Source: Prolixibacteraceae bacterium | Lineage (GTDB): Bacteria > Bacteroidota > Bacteroidia > Bacteroidales > Prolixibacteraceae | Reading direction: 5' to 3' | DNA: 64,000 nt | NCBI GenBank assembly: GCA_003506435.1 | Contig: DOAQ01000012.1 | Location: 1 to 64,000, forward strand | Shown: piece after piece, positions 60,905-64,000 of the stretch | How the letters are laid out: the number at the start of each line of letters is the position of its first letter | Numbering within the stretch: the stretch's first letter is position 1 | Made by a program: the position numbers and the translations under genes | The notes under the pieces: model-generated | What the model saw: the letters and a program-made list of their open reading frames with translations, nothing else | What the model was told of the DNA's origin: nothing | Database searches by the model: none

Positions 60905-62695
60905 TTATTTCACTTCAGTAACCATATTCTCATATATAATTTCATCCAATCCTGTTTCGAAGCCATTTGTTTTTGCCGGCCAGGTTCCGTGTGTTATCCA
61001 ATCGTAATATTTTAACGCCCTCTCTGCGTCTGCCGACCAATCCCAATTCCCGGAAGCTGGTTTTTCCGGGTATTCCTTGATCAGGTTGGCTACTTTTTTT
61101 ATTTCCGACAGAGATTCATTCATGTTTTTCCGAAGAGTTTCTGTCCTAAAATTTTTCCCGCGGGCATAAATTCGGTATCCAAAATAGGCTGTCGCAGTAG
61201 CTTTATGAAGTTGTGCCGTCAGCAATGTCCGGTTGAAATAATGATGTAAATCCTGGTATTGGGCTTGTGTAAGGAAAGGTTTTGCTTTTTCGACCATACT
61301 CAACGATTCCCGTGTTAGGGTTATTCCGTATTCTTTTTCAGTTTTTATATAATTGAGGTAATCTTCGTTCATCATCTCGCCGGGGGTAATCCATCCGTTT
61401 TCAAGGACCCACGGCACTTCGTCCCATTGGGTTCCACCCGCTTTTGCCCAAACAGGCGCCAACCTGTTAACCACATCTTTCCAGTAATGGAATTCGTGGT
61501 TCACTCCATGCTTCACAAAAACAACCGGTGGGTCGAACCATTTTCCCGACACATGGCGTGCCCAATGTGACGCGTACGAGTCGTAATTCAGGCTTGAATG
61601 GTTGGCTGTACTGGTTCCCAGCGTGTAAAAAACCGAGGTGGCTATGTCAAAAGCATTTTTAAATGCTGCCTTTACAAAAGGAAGGGCATTGGCATTGTAT
61701 TTTGAAGTAATGAATTCGTCATAAATATTTTCTGCGGTAATGTTTCTGTCGTCAAGATAGCGATTAAGTGCATAAAGGTTAATTTCCGAAGGTCGGCCAA
61801 TAATGGTGGTGTTGCCATATCTATCGGTGCGGGCTGCATAACCGGTAATGTGATCGCGATGTAAAAAGTCGCTCCAGCGTCCAAGCATATATTCAGGCCA
61901 GGTGTTGGCTACAATCCCCTGCCCATTAAATTCAGCCCCGCAGTCAAATTCGATGATAGTAGGTCTGTTGATGGTGCCGGCAAAAAAATCGTTGGGATGG
62001 GTCAGGAAAAAATCATGGGGAGTTTCTTTCATCATCAGCCTGATTTCGGGGTATGCAAATAATTTTACAGCTCCGACAATGTTATCGTATTCTTTATGAG
62101 TATAGGAAAAGGTGCGCGCATACATGTTTAAGCCTCTCTCGCCAATCACCACGGAGGCAACCGCATTAACCACTGCCGCAAGTTTCTCCTGATTATTTTT
62201 CAGTTTTTCAGAATATTGATCTTCAGCCCTTGCGCCTGTCTCGATGAATGTCAACACAATTCCCTGAATATCCGGAACCAGATTCAACATTTCCCGGTAA
62301 TCGTTTTTAACCCATTCCCAAAATACAGGATTATCCAAGTCGATTGTTCCACCAGGGCCTGTCTTAAACTTATCCGGATAATAGTCCAGATCGTACAGCG
62401 CGTGGTCCCAGAGTAAAACCTCGGTAATTCCAGCCGAATGGGCCTTTTTTACCAATTTATTGATCATCCTGCGTTTTTCAGGTTCCCTTACTTCCCGAAG
62501 GTTCATTATCAACTTGTGCGACAGCTCCAAATGGTTAATATTGTAATCCCTGGCTTTTGAAATGGTAACCAGCGCTTCCTTGTAACTATCGGAAAGAATG
62601 ATCCATCCTTTAATTGGAATATCGTTTTGTTGATTACTTGCGATCCCCGTCAATGTATTGGCAAGCGTTATTATAATCAGGATTATCTTTGCCAT
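60905..62695 (-). CDS. Exported glycosidase-like protein of unrecognised family
   Basis: A 596-residue exported protein (signal MAKIILIIITLANTLTGIAS). The first 330 residues read as a TIM barrel: KKAHSAGITEVLLWDHALYD, IQGIVLTFIETGARAEDQ and IIEFDCGAEFNGQGIVANT. Acidic residues in FIETG and FDCGAEFNG lie at strand ends, as in retaining or inverting glycosidases. The last 230 residues are helical (MVEKAKPFLTQAQYQDLHHY), like alpha-glucuronidase (GH67/GH115) tails. I cannot name its family. It is 20-27 bases from genes on both sides in the PUL operon, which supports a role in glycan breakdown. Confidence 0.75.
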   Translation of the reverse strand: MAKIILIIITLANTLTGIASNQQNDIPIKGWIILSDSYKEALVTISKARDYNINHLELSHKLIMNLREVREPEKRRMINKLVKKAHSAGITEVLLWDHALYDLDYYPDKFKTGPGGTIDLDNPVFWEWVKNDYREMLNLVPDIQGIVLTFIETGARAEDQYSEKLKNNQEKLAAVVNAVASVVIGERGLNMYARTFSYTHKEYDNIVGAVKLFAYPEIRLMMKETPHDFFLTHPNDFFAGTINRPTIIEFDCGAEFNGQGIVANTWPEYMLGRWSDFLHRDHITGYAARTDRYGNTTIIGRPSEINLYALNRYLDDRNITAENIYDEFITSKYNANALPFVKAAFKNAFDIATSVFYTLGTSTANHSSLNYDSYASHWARHVSGKWFDPPVVFVKHGVNHEFHYWKDVVNRLAPVWAKAGGTQWDEVPWVLENGWITPGEMMNEDYLNYIKTEKEYGITLTRESLSMVEKAKPFLTQAQYQDLHHYFNRTLLTAQLHKATATAYFGYRIYARGKNFRTETLRKNMNESLSEIKKVANLIKEYPEKPASGNWDWSADAERALKYYDWITHGTWPAKTNGFETGLDEIIYENMVTEVK

Positions 62696-62722
62696 CGTTT
62701 CAGCTATTCATAAAAAGACATT

Positions 62723-63790
62723 TTACTTTGAAACCGGGGCGGGCACCTTAAACGAATCGGGGTATGTTACAAAATACCGGGGCTGCCGGTTGATTGCCGG
62801 GAACCAGATATCCGAATCGCGGTTGCATTCATACAGTTTTAATATCCAGGTATCGAATTTACGTTCGCCCTCATATAATTCGATGACACGCGCTCCCCGG
62901 CCAATCGTCCCATAGCATTGCCTCCCGGCTGCATTTCCGTAAGCCAGGCAAATATTCCGCAGGCATCCGATGAAGTTGTTGTCATGGTCGTGTCCTACGA
63001 AAATACCCATAACATCTTTACTTTTAATCATAGCTGTATATAACCCGGAATTCAGGTCCGATGAGCTTACCGGGTCACCCTGGCTACCTATGGTAGTTTC
63101 TTTGCCAACAACTTCCTTATATTCGGGAAGCGGGATATGAAAAAATGCCAAGGCAGGTAACGGGTTCCCCTTGTTAACTTTTGTTAGCTTGTTGCTCAAT
63201 TTCCGGTACCAATCAATCTGGCTGAAATCGAACCATTCGTAACTGCCATAGATCGTTTTGGGGTGAAAACCCATTTGCGAATCGAAGCAATACAACAAAG
63301 CTGCAGTTTTTGATGAATTTGATGATTGTATTTTTATTACGTAATTGCCATGTCCGGAAATAGTTTTTGGACCATTTTCGGTCAGGCTGTATGGCAAACC
63401 TGAAACAGTTTCTATGATCTGTTCTTTAGTAAGTTGAAATTGAGCCTCGTGGTTGCCCAACGTAATAGCCCAGGGGATTTTAGCTTCAATTAAAATATTC
63501 GATAATTTCAACCAGGCTTTCTCTGTATTTTCTTTCGAAGTAACAATATCTCCAGTTAAAACGACCAGATCGGGTTTCTCATTTTTAATTACTGTTTTAA
63601 GTATTACCAATGTACTGTCGGAGCGGTACGAATCGTACTGGAAATGCACATCGGTAAACTGAACAATTTTAAATTTTCCTTCTGAATTAAACCTGAGAAC
63701 GGGATCCGGATGATTGCCTTTTCCGATGGAAATCAGGGATATTATAGTCATTGCTATGATAATGCCTACCTTTTTTTTCATTTTAAACAT
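62723..63790 (-). CDS. Exported calcineurin-like metallophosphoesterase
   Basis: A 355-residue exported protein (MKKKVGIIIAMTIISLISIG; starts at 63790 or, three codons later, 63781). All metal ligands are seen: FTDVHFQYDS, LTGDIVTS, LGNHEAQF, FFHIPLPEY and GHDHDN. The layout resembles the Dcr2/Bacteroidota purple-acid-phosphatase-like group. It is the first gene after the SusD terminator and probably opens the enzyme part of the PUL. Confidence 0.88.
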   Translation of the reverse strand: MFKMKKKVGIIIAMTIISLISIGKGNHPDPVLRFNSEGKFKIVQFTDVHFQYDSYRSDSTLVILKTVIKNEKPDLVVLTGDIVTSKENTEKAWLKLSNILIEAKIPWAITLGNHEAQFQLTKEQIIETVSGLPYSLTENGPKTISGHGNYVIKIQSSNSSKTAALLYCFDSQMGFHPKTIYGSYEWFDFSQIDWYRKLSNKLTKVNKGNPLPALAFFHIPLPEYKEVVGKETTIGSQGDPVSSSDLNSGLYTAMIKSKDVMGIFVGHDHDNNFIGCLRNICLAYGNAAGRQCYGTIGRGARVIELYEGERKFDTWILKLYECNRDSDIWFPAINRQPRYFVTYPDSFKVPAPVSK

Positions 63791-63927
63791 TTTTATCGGT
63801 TAATCATATAGCAGGTTTTCTCCCTCACCTTACGAAGGTGATACAATGTGCCTTTATTTGCTCTATCAATAGCAATATCTTTATATTTTTTACTGACCCT
63901 GCAACCTAAACTCTCAAGATATGAGCA

Positions 63928-63968
63928 AACAAAAGAGAGAATTTTGAATTCAAATTCTCTCTTTTGTT
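63928..63968 (-). terminator. Strong hairpin after the SusD gene
   Basis: AACAAAAGAGAGAATTT (63928-63944) and its exact complement (63952-63968) form a 17-pair stem with a 7-base loop. It lies 12 bases past the SusD stop on the minus strand, and the trailing arm and following bases are T-rich (CTCTTTTGTTTGC). It should end most transcripts of the SusC/SusD part while letting some pass to the enzymes. Confidence 0.75.
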
Positions 63969-63980
63969 CCATAAGCTTCT

Positions 63981-64000
63981 TTAATAACCAGGATTTTGCT
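63981..64000 (-). CDS. C-terminal end of a SusD/RagB-family lipoprotein (partial)
   Basis: Only the last five codons and the stop are in the window: on the minus strand they read Q-N-P-G-Y-stop. This ending is typical of SusD/RagB glycan-binding lipoproteins, which sit on SusC TonB-dependent porins. The call rests on these residues plus the glycosidase operon that follows; the rest of the gene lies beyond the right edge. Confidence 0.65.

Overview
The window reads as chromosome of a free-living or environmental Bacteroidota, most like the Bacteroidales/Marinilabiliales side (a Prolixibacteraceae-type genome is my best guess, by inference only). Supporting signs are promoters of the TTTG-N19-TAnnTTTG type, weak Shine-Dalgarno sequences, DUF4369, DUF3098, YfhO and DUF2723 proteins, lamin-tail secreted proteins, the ftsX-DUF3098-uppP-truB-queA gene order, and a glycan-utilisation operon that begins beyond the right edge with a SusD-type lipoprotein ending in QNPGY. 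Almost every base is accounted for by about 50 genes. I saw no rRNA, CRISPR array, phage or intact insertion sequence.

Layout. 1-18 kb holds housekeeping and envelope genes: asd, a large secreted lamin-tail protein, mutS, a 12-repeat TPR protein, nhaA, a KAS III enzyme with an LpxH-type hydrolase, a thioredoxin-fold lipoprotein without its redox cysteines, ribF and a phosphoglucosamine-mutase-like gene. 18-27 kb holds prfB (with a classical +1 programmed frameshift), a GNAT acetyltransferase, a polyphosphate kinase fused in frame to an ArsC-like domain, oxyR, tRNA-Glu and rpsT on one promoter, and arfB with a small YiiX-like lipoprotein. 27-35 kb is a plus-strand run: DUF2723 membrane protein, a polysaccharide deacetylase reading straight into purD, a membrane protein and a NodU-type carbamoyltransferase.

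35-42 kb is the accessory part. A minus-strand surface-sugar operon (flippase, SpsF/NeuA-like cytidylyltransferase, NeuB-like synthase, KdsC-like phosphatase) is interrupted by a tightly coupled, A/T-richer pair: a DUF4062 protein and an AlbA_2/HATPase/winged-helix protein with a DAVN tandem-repeat linker. An orphan A/T-rich membrane-anchored coiled-coil gene sits next to the operon. The pair is the best candidate in this window for a poorly described conflict or defence module.

42-55 kb returns to core genes: YfhO, ftsX, DUF3098, uppP, truB, queA, then a GH92 mannosidase, an aldo/keto reductase, corA and lysC. 55-64 kb is the downstream half of a polysaccharide utilisation locus, all on the minus strand: SusD tail, metallophosphoesterase, an unrecognised glycosidase-like protein, PHP phosphoesterase, GH172, a papain-like protease and a GH27 alpha-galactosidase with an NPCBM domain.

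Between the genes there are several structured elements: a dispersed palindromic repeat family (three copies), a composite inverted repeat used as a terminator, a GC-rich fold with a possible pseudoknot between two convergent genes, and a perfect palindrome just upstream of nhaA.
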